Below are positions 10,627-21,620 of a DNA stretch of 64,000 nt, in pieces. Source of the DNA: Corynespora cassiicola. Its lineage: Eukaryota > Ascomycota > Dothideomycetes > Pleosporales > Corynesporascaceae. A program made the position numbers and the translations under genes. The stretch's first letter is position 1; each line of letters opens with the position of its first letter. The DNA lies in NCBI GenBank assembly GCA_022059125.1, contig JAEUWY010000006.1, positions 806,001 to 870,000 of the forward strand, written 5' to 3'. Below the pieces are notes generated by a model, which saw only the letters and a program-made list of their open reading frames with translations, was not told where the DNA came from and did no database searches.

Positions 10627-13600
10627 ATGGCCTGGTGGCGTCGAGATCCGTCAATCTGGTGCCGCTCGCCCATCCATCGCTACACCAATCGTGCCTTGCG
10701 TGACAACGAAGCTGCCATACGGACCCGCTGCTTCTCGAGGTCGAAGCCCAGCTCCGCTCAGCACAAAGATGACGATGACTCCAAGAGGCCCCAGGGGCTT
10801 ACTAACCTCCAATGGCTGCAGCTCCAGCACTATCGCCGCTGGAAGAAGCGACTCCAAGATGATCCGTATCGTGCCCTGTTTGGCGCCAGCGAGGACATGC
10901 TGAAGGGTAAGGGACTAAAGGACTGGCACTGGGTGTATAAGAGCTTCCCCAAGTGGGTTTTTGAAGACCAGGGAGATGGAGAGGCTGGGAATGGTGAGTA
11001 GTGGGAGGTCAATCAATGGCTACATTTGCTGACCGGGTCGCAGCTGCTTCTCGGGGAAAGAGGGATAGGTCAGCCGACAACTCCCAGTCCAACTCTGCGC
11101 CAGATGCAGCATATCCCAAGAAGGTCAAGCTATCTGACGAAGAACTTCCTAGGCCAAAGGGACGCATATTCCCAGAGCCTTCGTTCAGGTCATCGCGATT
11201 TGAACGTGACGACTATCGTACCGGCGTATCTTCTCCCTCCGACACCAGACGGCCTGGTGCACTGCATTCAGCCGATCAACCCACACATAGACACAAAATG
11301 GAAGAGCTTGATGAGACCGAAGCTTCTGCTGTTGGCCAAGATATCAGTTGGAAACCTGAAACATCGGGTCCTCGGGAGGAGGCGATTGGGAAAGGCTCCC
11401 ACGGCGCTTCCGACTCAAGCTCAAGGGATAGTCAAGCGAAAGATGCCAACTCTCCAAAGGAAGAAGCATCAGTTCGAGAAGCATCCTTTATTGAGGAATT
11501 TCTTGTTCAGCCGCCTACACATGAGGATGGCGTTGTCAGCAAAAAGGACAACGAGAAGGAGTGGAGGCAAACCGTATTGCAGAGGAGAGTCGAGATTGGA
11601 GAGTCGGACCAGCCTAACACAAAGCGAAATCCACAAGATTCTACTTTTGTAGATGCCACCTTCAAAAATGGCCATCTTTCGACACGTTCTGAGCAAAACG
11701 AACGATTCCAACCAGCAATGGCAAATCGGGGTCAATCGCCAACTTCCCCACCTCCACCTGCACCAGCACCAATTCCCTCTTCGCAAGCATACGAGAGTGA
11801 CTGGTATATTCGCCCGACCATGTCACTGCACAAAGACACTCCAAGTGAGATCCCCGCATCACCTGCCCCTAGAAGATCAACGGCAGGAGTACTTCGCCAG
11901 CTCCCAGAGGATGATCTCGACCTCCTCAGTGCCGCCGATATTCGAGCGTCTATGGGTCGCAAGAGGGCGAATAGCTATACTTTCCCTACAAGACAGGAGT
12001 TGGAAAAGAACTACAAGGAAGTTCAGCTGGCAGATAGTGGGCTACACCCATTGATAGAGTCAAAGATAGTGAGCGACCAGCATGTTCGACGCAAGGAGCG
12101 AGCGCTTCAGTCAGCACAGACATCAGAAGAGGCACAAGAAATTTACCAGGAGTCCAAGACACAAGAACCTGCAACAGTCCCGGAATCTACACCCGAGTAC
12201 GATGTTGGTCCGTTGACAAGGTGGCTCCATAGATGTGGGGACGTCTTTGCTCGAAATTTCTGGCAAGAGCCCATTACCGCAGCCAATTCTCACATCAACC
12301 TTCCCGACCATTTCGTCAGAGGCATCAAGTCTGGTGTCAGAATTGACCGCGATGCCAGAAAGCAAATTGAAGAAGATCTGGCTGAGGCTGTCCCGGCTTC
12401 CAAGACGCTCCTGACCCGCTTGAAGGCAGATGACGAAAAGTTCGACACTGCACTCAAAGCACTTCAAACGCAGCGTTTCAATCCGATGCCAATGAACTAC
12501 AACAACACGCCTCGGAATAAGGTGGCAATTGACCGCAGAGTTCAAGAACTTCGGGATCATATCACACAAACACACGAACTTTGCAGTGAAGCGTTGCGCT
12601 CTCTTGATCATGTAGAGAATGACACCTTGAGAAACTCCGAACGGCTGCAAAGGAAGCTGGTTCTTGCTGCCGAAGTTGTTCAGAAGAGTTACAAGCTGAC
12701 ACGAGCCATGATATTCGGGCTCCAGGCGAGGCTCAAGAGCGAAAAGGAGGCTCAGGATGAGCGAGTTCTCTTGAACTTCCTCGACCATCTCCTCTCGATC
12801 CAGGACACAAAGCTTGCACTGGGAAAGGTCATCGACAGGGCGATGCATGTTTACGGTGTGCTACCTAGTATTGCAGAAAAGCAGGCAGAAGGAGATGAGC
12901 AAAATGGCGAAGTATCCTCCAGTTTCTCAGCGACTGAGAGCTCAACAGAGACGTCGCAATCGCCTACATCCGAAGCTAACCCCGCCTCTAAAATTATTCC
13001 TAGCAATGCAGTAGCAAACATGAAACTCCAGGACGAGATCCAAGCTCAGAAAACAGCGATGCGGGGCTTGTCCGATGACGGATATTCACGTCCGCCCAAA
13101 GAATCAACAATCAAGTCCTTCGCTGAGCCCAATCCCCTCGCCAACAGCCTATTCAGGCCATTTTCTATGCAATTTGAAAGTTTAGGGAAAGATGTCGACA
13201 CAGAAGCCGAAAAGACCAAGGCAAGCATGAAGTTGAAGCTTGACGATCAGAAACTTGTGAGAGAGGTCAGAAGGGCATATGAAGATATTTACGGCCCCAT
13301 CACCATACATCACCGTCAGTTTGCGGGCAATGACCGTCCTCCGAGAGTGGAGGTTGAGAAAGCAGCCGAAACAACTTCTTCTTCAGAGGATGTGACTGAG
13401 AAGCTTCAGGAGAATTCACACGAGGCCATACCAGCTCATGCGGTCATTGACGAGCCAGTCATGCAACAGCAAAGTAGTGTGGTGGATCCTACACCTCAAG
13501 TGACAGAAGAGAAAACCAATTCGGCTCGACAGACCGACAACGACTTTTCGAAAGTAGTGCCTGCCACAGTGCTGCCCAAGACTTCACCTGTCGAGGAGTC

Positions 13601-14318
13601 ATCTGCATCAAAGCTCGAAAAAGACAAGCCGCTACGCACAGAGAAGGCAGCTGTGCTCGATGAAGAGTCCGATTGCTCTGGGCTCGACGGTTCTATCAAC
13701 CATGAAATACCCGAGTATACAGAACAGGATGCAAAGCTGGCAGCAGCGTCTACGACTTATGAAATTCTGACGTACGACGCTCAGAACGATGAATTATCGA
13801 TAATCACATCCACGGCACCTGGATCACGAGACACTTCGCCTCCGATACCCCTCCATGAAGCACTTTCTATTCTTGAAAACCCAGCCAAATTCATCCCGCA
13901 CATCAAGAATTGGGAGGTTGTAAGGGCAACACCGACTATGCTCGCTCTACGCACTGATCTAGACGCGGCCGAACCCACTTCCAACATCAGGACCGTCAAA
14001 TTCCCGGTATTGGGCGAGACTGAGGGCAAGGAAGACGAATGGAAGCACATCAATCCTGTGGACGGTACCACTAGACTAAGCCCAACAGGATTTGTGGGCA
14101 ATGGAGTCGAAGTCGAGGAATTGGAGAGGGATTTTGAGGAGAGGAGACGAATGGCGGACGAGCACAGCAAAAAGTTTGAGGAAAAGGAGCCTCGGTACCG
14201 CGCTAAGAAGGATGGAAGGGAAAGGAAGGGAGGCGGTGCCGCGAGTGTCCTCAAGACTGCCATCGTTGCAACTGCCGGGTGCTATATTGTAGGCGTGATT
14301 GGGGAACTTCTAAGATAG
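10627..14318 (+). CDS. Unrecognised 1213-aa protein with C-terminal membrane segment
   Basis: Exon 1 10627-10993, intron 10994-11043 (GTGAGT...GTCGCAG, 50 nt), exon 2 11044-14318. The N-terminus is basic, with few acids in the first 40 residues (MAWWRRDPSIWCRSPIHRY, TRCFSRSKPSS), resembling a mitochondrial presequence. A conserved-looking block (NLQWLQLQHYRRWKKRL, DPYRALFGASEDML, WVYKSFPKWVFED) follows. Next is a long Ser/Glu-rich disordered stretch, then a helical, coiled-coil-like middle from GPLTRWLHRCGDVFARNFW through SLDHVENDTLRNSERLQRKL. A second disordered part precedes an ordered C-terminal block (FIPHIKNWEVVRATPTMLALR, LSPTGFVGNGVEVEELERDF) and a final hydrophobic segment, TAIVATAGCYIVGVIGELL, at about 1194-1212. 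Proteins of this layout are often called 'serine-threonine rich protein' in filamentous ascomycetes. I assign no function; mitochondrial membrane location is inferred. Confidence 0.8.
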
Positions 14319-14860
14319 GGATTTCGTTGAACTGATAGTTTTGCTTTTATTCGTCTGGCTTATCTGGTGCCGAGCGTATTGGTGTTGGCCAGGAATGATG
14401 GGTATCAGGTTGGTATGGAGCCGAAATCGGACTTTGATAATTTGTATGATACGAGATTGACTCTCCTCTACTTTAATTACATTCTGATGAGAATTTTATC
14501 GATACAATAAATTCTGTAGAGCATCAACAAAAATCAAAATGTAGTCGGATGGACTAGGCTTGCGACTAATCGCTAATGTGAACAATGTGAATGGCTGGTC
14601 TTCGCCAACTACCCACACATATCCGGTTGAGGCAATTGACTCAATAGCGTTGTAATTTATTCGATAAAATTTGATATTGACTAACTAGCGTTATAATTGA
14701 TTCGACAAACGTTGGTCTTCAATTTAGTTTGGTCGAAAGAATATTCACATGAAGCTGAGCTATGCTAGATATATCTCAACATAGGCTGAGCTCCTTTAAA
14801 TACATACTCCCTGGTTCCAATTTCTCCAAAATACAATTCCATTTATTGAGGAATATCAAA
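14319..14860. other. AT-rich intergenic region
   Basis: Follows the 1213-aa gene; an AATAAA-like signal lies at about 14506. Clearly more AT-rich than its flanks. It holds a pair of imperfect direct repeats (see repeat entry), and TTTAAATACATA at about 14796-14807, about 55 nt before the next ATG, may act as a TATA element. Confidence 0.5.
14645..14709 (+). repeat. Imperfect 24-nt direct repeat pair
   Basis: Two copies, 14645-14668 and 14686-14709, begin TAGCGTTGTAATT and TAGCGTTATAATT. They match at 21 of 24 positions and are spaced 41 nt start to start. They lie about 150-215 nt upstream of the secreted-protein ATG. Confidence 0.7.
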
Positions 14861-15776
14861 ATGATCAACGCAGTCCTCATCTCGGCGGTTCTATCCGCAT
14901 TGGCTCCTACCCCTTCCCCAGCTTCTAACCTACTCGCCCGCCAGGATGGCTATCTCTGCCCATCCACAGCTTCTTGCCCTGGAGAAGAAGGCTGTTCGTA
15001 CACTGTAGAGGGCGACAAGTACCTCGTAACCTGTGTTGCAAACCTTGATGGCGGCGACCTCTCAGTCTCTCAAGTACACGCCAATTCCCTTCGCAGCAAC
15101 GGTATACTGATTCGCTCAGGTCGGCTCCCTCCCCGAATGCCTCTTCGCCTGCTCTGAAACCTCGGGCTGCATTGCCGTCGTCTTTGAAGACCGGAACTGC
15201 TACCTAAAGAACGAGATTCACGACCCTTCCGTCTAGTGCGCTGTCTCCCCTCCTTTCTCCTATCCCAAGCCCATTCTAACCCCTTCCTCCCCCAAACAGC
15301 AACACAGTCGTAAACTCCGGCCTAACCTCCAAACCCCACCGTCCTCACCCCCAAGCCCCAGTCCCCTCCTCCTTCCAACATCCACCCTCCCACCCGTACA
15401 AGGAATGCCCCGAGGGATTCTTCTGCCCCAACAACGACCAGTGCACCTACTCGGGCGAGAACAAGGACCAGCGACCCTTTACTGTGCTGTGCGGCCGCGA
15501 CTTCTACGGCGACGACTTGTTCCTGCTTGAGGATACTGATTTTGGCGGGTGCGTGCAGGCGTGCGCCGAGGCGGAGGGGTGCGAGGCTGTGAGCTTCAAG
15601 GGAGGGTTTGGGCTGGGGACGTGCTATCTCAAGGGAGGGAAGGAGGCGTGGGCGGTTTATAGTGGAGGAGTGGATGGTGAGTCTTTGCTCCTCTTTCTTT
15701 ATTACTTTGGTGGCTTGAAAGTGCTAATCAGGGTATAGGTGCGTATCTGGATCTTGGAGCGGTGCTTGAGAGATAA
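14861..15776 (+). CDS. Secreted protein with two tandem eight-cysteine (PAN/apple-like) modules
   Basis: Four exons: 14861-15073, 15120-15235, 15300-15676, 15739-15776; 247 aa. Introns are 46, 64 and 62 nt; the second has a GTGCGC donor and is needed to pass an in-frame TAG. Signal peptide about 1-21 (MINAVLISAVLSALAPTPSPAS), then a possible Kex-type site near LLARQ. Module 1 cysteines: 33, 39, 45, 58, 78, 82, 88, 98. Module 2: 146, 152, 158, 174, 194, 198, 204, 218. Both read C-x5-C-x5-C-x(12/15)-C-x19-C-x3-C-x5-C-x(9/13)-C, with GC(I/E)AV(V/S)F and CYLK shared. A Pro/His-rich linker (about 118-143) separates them. The CxxxC...GCxAVxF...CYLK half resembles PAN/apple domains, which bind carbohydrate or protein. 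Likely extracellular or wall-associated; role unknown. Confidence 0.8.
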
Positions 15777-15988
15777 AGTGCAGAGGTGTGGAATGGGTGG
15801 TTTTGGACGGGTCTAATTGTCTCGTTCGGATGGTCATCTTACATTCTTACATGTCATTGGTATCCTACTGTATTGTTATACTGTGTGCTTGATGAATGAG
15901 TGCTGTCAAGTGGGCCACTCATTCATTTACAGCTGCACATATGCCTAGAATTGAAAAGTTACAGGTCCAAATTCTGGGTCTTTGCCCT

Positions 15989-17379
15989 CTAGTGCAAGAA
16001 GTAATGCTCGCCCGTTTCAAGTACCTCAATCTCATCTCCAACCTTGATTTCTCCCAGTCCGAATGGTGTAACCGACATCCCCAGACATGGACTCTTGCTG
16101 CCTTCATCTATGATACGATACTTGCGCATAGTTGTTCCAGGTTCGTTACGGTCCGGGATCCCGGTCTCGGGATCCACGTTGGGGAGTTTGCATCGTGTGG
16201 TCCTGCATGAGACGTGGTAATCCCCAGAACCGATGCGGGCCTTTGTCCAGTCATCTTCATGGAAGGCCGGAGGGCCAGTCATATACAAGTTGGCTCGGTA
16301 ACGAAGCGCATTGAGCTTCGAATATCCCATTGGTAATCGTGACGATACGTCATGCACGCTAGCGAGATTCATGATGGACATCGGATACTGCACGTCGTTA
16401 GCATTGGTTTAACATAGTCAACGTGGAGGTAACATGCCGCGTCGTGCATTCCGACTATAGTTTGAAATCCCACGTCTTCTTTCTTGGGTGCACACATGGA
16501 TACTTCTCTGTACTTGGTCGTATCGATTCGAAACAGGGTGATTGGGTTGGTGACGCCCAGCGAGTACTTCAACTTGGCCGTGATTTCGTACGGAATCTCG
16601 ACGCCCATGTTCAAAGCAACCGGCATGTCGTTCCATATCTTGACTTCTTCGCTCCTATACTTCATCTCTTTCATTCGATCCTTTGTTGGATTGAATGGCA
16701 CGCGAAACTCGGCCATCAGCTCTGTCCTATCGAAAACCTTCGCGGCTAGAATCTTGCTATAGTTTCTGAGCCCGTCCATGCTAAAGTCGACGTCGGGAGC
16801 GAATGGGAAGCGCACTATGAGACAGCCTTCGCTCTTCACCCACTCCCCGTCTTCACGATAGCCTGGAACTGACGGGTCGGGGACCCACACCTCGGTCTGC
16901 ACTTTGGCAAGTCGAGGAAATGTTCGTTGCGTGATGAATGTCCATTTGCTTGTGACTTTTCCTTCCAACGTCGGAAGCGAGGTGACTTGCTGTGCAATTG
17001 TGAATTGTCGATCATATCGAAGGCCCGTTCTGATAACCTCAGTCTTATCCAGCTCGACTGGGGCGCATGACTTTATGGGGTATATGAAAAGAGCTTTCAC
17101 GCTCCAGCGGTTGTCTGGTCCAGGTCCGGCTCCTTTGGCATACTGCTTGGAATATTGGTCGGAAAGATTGCTACGTCCTTGGAGGCCAAACTTTCGGCAT
17201 CCGACCGGAGGTGGGAGAGGCTTTTCTCGCTCTATCGATGCCAGTACAAAGAGAATGACGAGTGGTATTATGGGGGCAAAAACGAGAATCGTAAGAATGA
17301 TGCCGGTGTAATCGGATCCTGTGGTTTTCCAAAAGTCTTGAACAGCATCAATAGCCTTGTCCAATGGATGTGAAGACAT
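15989..17379 (-). CDS. Membrane-anchored MOSC-domain protein (mARC-like)
   Basis: 446 aa. Exon 1 17379-16438 (314 codons), exon 2 16387-15989. The 50-nt intron 16437-16388 starts GCATGT and ends GTGCAG, a GC-AG intron; only this joint gives GMHDAYPMSIMNLASVHDVS, the family's core. A membrane anchor lies at about residues 24-47 (GIILTILVFAPIIPLVILF), then a MOSC N-terminal beta barrel (VKALFIYPIKSCAPVEL) and the MOSC domain. Cys380 in SCRTTRCKLPNVDPETG corresponds by memory to the molybdenum-cofactor ligand of mARC (xRCxxxxVDPxTG). The end is IKVGDEIEVLETGEHYFLH. mARC-type enzymes reduce N-hydroxylated compounds with cytochrome b5 partners on mitochondrial or ER membranes; whether this fungal branch does so is unproven. 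Convergent with the secreted-protein gene, divergent from the Rad51 paralog. Confidence 0.9.
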
Positions 17380-17875
17380 TTTGGGAGGCCAAGAGCAGCT
17401 GCTGGTGGAATCAGATATTTCCTCGAGCTGTTCAAATACGAAGGTCGGGCCGAGCTATGACTCGAATCGTGCCAATCGCGCCTTGTGGGATGGGAAAGGC
17501 GTCTTCACGATGATAAGTAGGCAGCAGAACACCGACTATCATGAGGGTTTTCGTACAGCTGCTACAACGTGTACAACTCAGAAGTTGGTGGCGGGGCCAG
17601 ACACGATGCGCCCCGAGTCAAATGCTTGGTCGCGGTTGCTTGTGTTTCGTCATGGGTCGAGTCAGTTGTGAGCTGACTCAGTCTTGAGCTTCAACATCAC
17701 GTCGCCCGCAATAGCTTCCCTCTCCATTCACCGCCACGCCCGCGAGATGCAGCGCGCCAACGCGTCGCGCTGTGCCCTCTTCCCACGAGAGGCACGCCAG
17801 GTCACGAGATTGATATAGACAGGCCACGCACCGCTGCACAACACAGTTGACGACCTGCAGGCTGCCTCAGACGCC
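17380..17875. promoter_or_regulatory. Divergent promoter MOSC / Rad51 paralog
   Basis: 496 nt between divergent start codons. I see no TATA box or repeat. It is C-rich towards the Rad51-paralog ATG. Confidence 0.45.
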
Positions 17876-19427
17876 ATGGCTAGCCAGGAAACCCTGAAGC
17901 TGCCCTCTTCGTCCCGTACGTCCCAGCAATGCGTTCGCATATATTGAATGCATAGCTAATGCCACTGTAGACAGGTTGCCCACCGTCTCCGCATCGCAAG
18001 CCCTCCAGAAGCTCCAAGGACGGGGTTCGCGCGCCGTCTCTACCGGTCTCTCGCAGCTCAACACCATCCTCTCGCCCCCGGGCTTCCTTGGCCGCAACAT
18101 CTCGGGAGGGTACATGCGTGGCAAAGTGACCGAAATATTCGGTCCGTCTGGAGTCGGCAAGACAGCGTTTGGGTAAATTAAGACCCCATTCCTTCACCCT
18201 CCTCAAACGCGTATACTAAGCTTGTTGAAGCATTCAAGCCGCTGCAAATGCACTGTGCGAGGGCCATGCCGTGGTCTGGGTTGGTTAGTACCTAAGTTGA
18301 AGGACGCGGAGCTCAGCGCTCTGGCATTGTCCCAATGTGACGAGGGCTAATTGCGTGCAGATGCAGCATGTGCGCCCTTGGCGGCCCAGCGCTTCAACGA
18401 TATCCTGCTTGCTACCCACGATGCCTCCCTGCAGGATGCTGGAGCAAAGGTGCCCGCACCGCCCGAAGCCAGTGTAGATGAATTGCAAAGCCACTTTCAT
18501 CACTTCACGGTGCCAACGCTGGCACATTTGCTGGCTCTATTCGTTCATCAACCGCCCGATTTCCCGCCGCCAAACACGAGTCTGATCGTTATCGACTCCC
18601 TTTCGACCCTATTCGATAATGCATACCCCCGCAATGTGGATGATCGCGCATCCAAGAGCAAGACAGAGCATGCGCGATGGGCAGCAGGGCGCAAATTTGC
18701 AGTCTTGAGTGAGCTGATCTCTACGCTCGCTAAGGTTGCTGCGCTGCACGACATCGCGCTGCTTCTCACATGTCAAACCATCACTCGGATTCGGAGTGGT
18801 TCAAGGGCTTTGCTGGTTCCGGCAATATCTAGTGCAGACTGGGAGAGCGGCATATCCACTCGTCTTGTTTTGTTCAGAGACTGGATTCCAGCGCAAAGGA
18901 AGTGGAGTGATGCCGATGCTAATAGATTGCTAAAAGCCCGGTTTGTCGGCGTGCTAAAGGCAAATGGTGCGATCTTGACCGACGAAGAGGGTGTAGGGAA
19001 GGTGCTTCCATTTGCTATAGAAAATGTAAGTCAATATACTACCCGCAGAGCCTACAATTTACGAGACGCACAATCACGTCTTGTGCGACCAGCTTAGGCT
19101 GACCTGCAGCAGAGGGGCCTCTGCGACGTGAAGATGGCTGCAGTAGATATTGCTGCACCTACAGATCCTCCGCTTCCGCTGCAGCCCAGGCCGCTTAAAA
19201 GACGTTTCACTGAAATTGGAGACGAAGGGGGTGAAGATCCCGACTCAGACGAACTCTACGGTTGGGTTGAGGATGATGAAGTAACGGCCGAGGGTCTCCT
19301 CATCGGCGATGAACCAGTTCCAGACGAACCCACGGTCGCGGAACCTGGTGCAATTTCTGGTGCAGAATCGCCCGCTATTCGGGTTGAAGAAAGGCCACCA
19401 AAGGTAACACGACATTCAGATGCCTAA
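17876..19427 (+). CDS. Rad51/RecA-family paralog (Rad55/Rhp55-like)
   Basis: Five exons: 17876-17915, 17971-18172, 18231-18283, 18361-19025, 19110-19427; 425 aa. RecA-core ATPase: Walker A GPSGVGKT at 71-78 within KVTEIFGPSGVGKTAFGIQ, and Walker B SLIVIDSLSTLF with Asp177. The segment SRAVSTGLSQLNTILSPP before it is the usual Rad51-paralog lead-in to the ATPase core (stG...LD..L). LLLTCQTITRIRSG is the sensor strand. The C-terminal 100 residues are acidic and low complexity, ending without a recognisable domain. Rad51 paralogs help load or stabilise Rad51 filaments in homologous recombination. I cannot decide between Rad55, Rad57 and XRCC/RAD51C-type by eye; Rad55-like is the best guess. The last intron has a CAGCAG (NAGNAG) acceptor, so one Gln is optional. 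Confidence 0.82.
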
Positions 19428-21164
19428 ACTTGTCTACGCCCTGAAAGAGAGGGGTGGACGGTCACCGAAGCTCTCCCCGCCTTCTAGAAGACGTGGAGCC
19501 CCCAAAATCTGCGTCAGCAGTGCATCCTAGATACGCCCCAACGGTGCTTATCTTGGTCCCCATTTGGATCTTGTTGGATGGACCTCGTACTCCCCGATGC
19601 ATTTTCGCGGCTGAGCAAGATTCGGTCAGCGCCAATCAAGGGACGAGTTGATCCTTGAATCTTGCATCCATCCGGACCAGCCAGAGGCCCGATTGCCAGG
19701 TTCGATCCATTTTGCCGTGTGGGGTCAGCCATCCAACGTGGAGAGCACCCACACCACATTCGACATCAACACCATCCTGAAGCATCGTGCCCAAGGAACA
19801 GGGAGCTCACCTCAGCAGCACGGGACCAGCAATCTAAACAGCTGCACAGCAACGTCCAATGCTAACCGACCATTTACCAACACCACAGCTTTCCCCTCAG
19901 CGGAGGGCATTTTTCCGGTGGCGAATACGAGGGGCGGACCACTGTTCCCCTTGGAATCTTGATATTTTCTGATCTTCGCCTTTGGATTCTAGAAAGGCGG
20001 GATCCTTCCCCATGAATGGCAGCCAAGAACCCGGGGACCATGTTGCAAAAAAAGGAACAATGTAGACGCTCCAGGCTTATCCACGAAGGTGCATGACAAG
20101 CGGCACAGACCGCTAGTCGCTCCGCCTCCGGAGCTGCAGTCAAGGTTCGGGGAAGACGCCGCGATCCAAGCTGCTGGGACTGTTGCTGACCGGCAAAATT
20201 GCATGCCGTTTAGGAACGCCCGCGCTCGTGTAGGATGCGTGTGGCGGAGTGCGAAGTCTGGGGAGCAGCAAAGAGGAGGCGCAAAGGCCTGGAACCTTGT
20301 CCTCGTGGATTGGCGCGTGGGGGAGGTTGCGAATAGGAAGGTCACTTGAGAGGAACGTCCTCTCTCGTGACCAACATGTGAGCATGTTTGTGACGGAGAG
20401 GCTTCCGACCAGACGACTGACAGAGTTTGGATAATAACCGGACGACGGAGCAGGCGCCGCGTGTCTTGAGCCCAAGAAGCGGAGTCGGAGGGCCAGAATG
20501 GACATGTTTCTGAGTCCAGTATAGAACGAAATGCAGCAGCACTCAATCTTCAACTTTGTTTGCATGCACGCACGCGTAAACGCCTAGGTTTTTTTTTTGT
20601 TGTGATGGTCGCAGCGCACGCTGAGTGGTGGACTATCAAAGGTCGACCATCAAACGTCTGTGCTGACACAGAGCAGTGTATTGGGTTGAACAATGTTGAG
20701 TAAGGGGGTAAGGTACATTGGTACATTAGGCATGGTACCAGTAGCAGCAGCAGCGCACACACATGAAGCGGAGTAATGGGCGCGCGTACAGCGGACTCCG
20801 CTCCCGAAATACCCATTCCATCTATCGATCCCTAACAGGGAGGGCTTGCAACTCCAATCGCGCCCGATGGAGCCCCTCGCGACAAGCAGCACGGAAGAGA
20901 GGGCAGCAAAAGAAAGGAAAAGGGAAGGACGCCACGTACTTGGCTGAAAGGGTCCCCCAGCAACACCCCCGTGCCGTGGCCGCTTCCCCAAACGAGAGGG
21001 CGTAGTCTCGCGGCAGATGTGATGGTGGTGGTGGACTTGGGATGCAATGCGCCGTCGATACCTACTCTTCTCCGCATAGCGGTCGGGACTGCTTTCCACA
21101 TCGCCGACGGCCTTGGGGAGAGAGCTGCGAGCGCCGCACCGTCCTCGCCTCGCGGGCTTTCCAA

Positions 21165-21198
<34 letters not shown>
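21165..21198. repeat. GGCT tandem microsatellite
   Basis: About eight and a half perfect copies of GGCT in a row. Confidence 0.9.
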
Positions 21199-21339
21199 TT
21201 GGTGTTGGGATGTGCGCGCCTGGCTGTCTCTTTCGTCTCCCTTTCGTATGCTATGCCACTCACCCTCATCTCATCCGATCCTCCCGTATCCAACGTGCTG
21301 TACTGTGCTTACATGGCCTTCCTCCTCCATTACCGAGCA

Positions 21340-21620
21340 TCATCTAAGATTCACGCCTCACCTACCTACGTCCTTACCTACCTACCCACCGCCTTGGCCT
21401 CGCGCACCCCGCGCCGGCGTCTACATCCGCATCCGCGCCCGCGCCCCATCCCCAGCCCAGCCCTACCCTACCCTGCCCTGCCGTTCCTCACCCTGTCCCA
21501 TCCAGTTCAGTCTGCTGACACCAACCCACCCACCCTTCCACACCACATCCCCTTTACCGTTCGCCGGCTCACCCATCCCATCCCCTCCCTCTCCCCCCCC
21601 ACGAAATCCCAAGCCCGAAA
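21340..21620 (+). promoter_or_regulatory. C+T-rich tract, promoter-like
   Basis: About 280 nt dominated by C and T on the plus strand, with CCTACC, CCCGCGCCC and TCTCCCCCCCC runs. Such tracts often precede start sites of highly expressed fungal genes, but no coding region follows it. Confidence 0.35.

Noticed and set aside
19695..19710. Sequence resembling a tRNA B box (GGTTCGATCC)
   Set aside because: One base short of the GGTTCGANNCC consensus spacing, and I could not build acceptor or anticodon arms around it.
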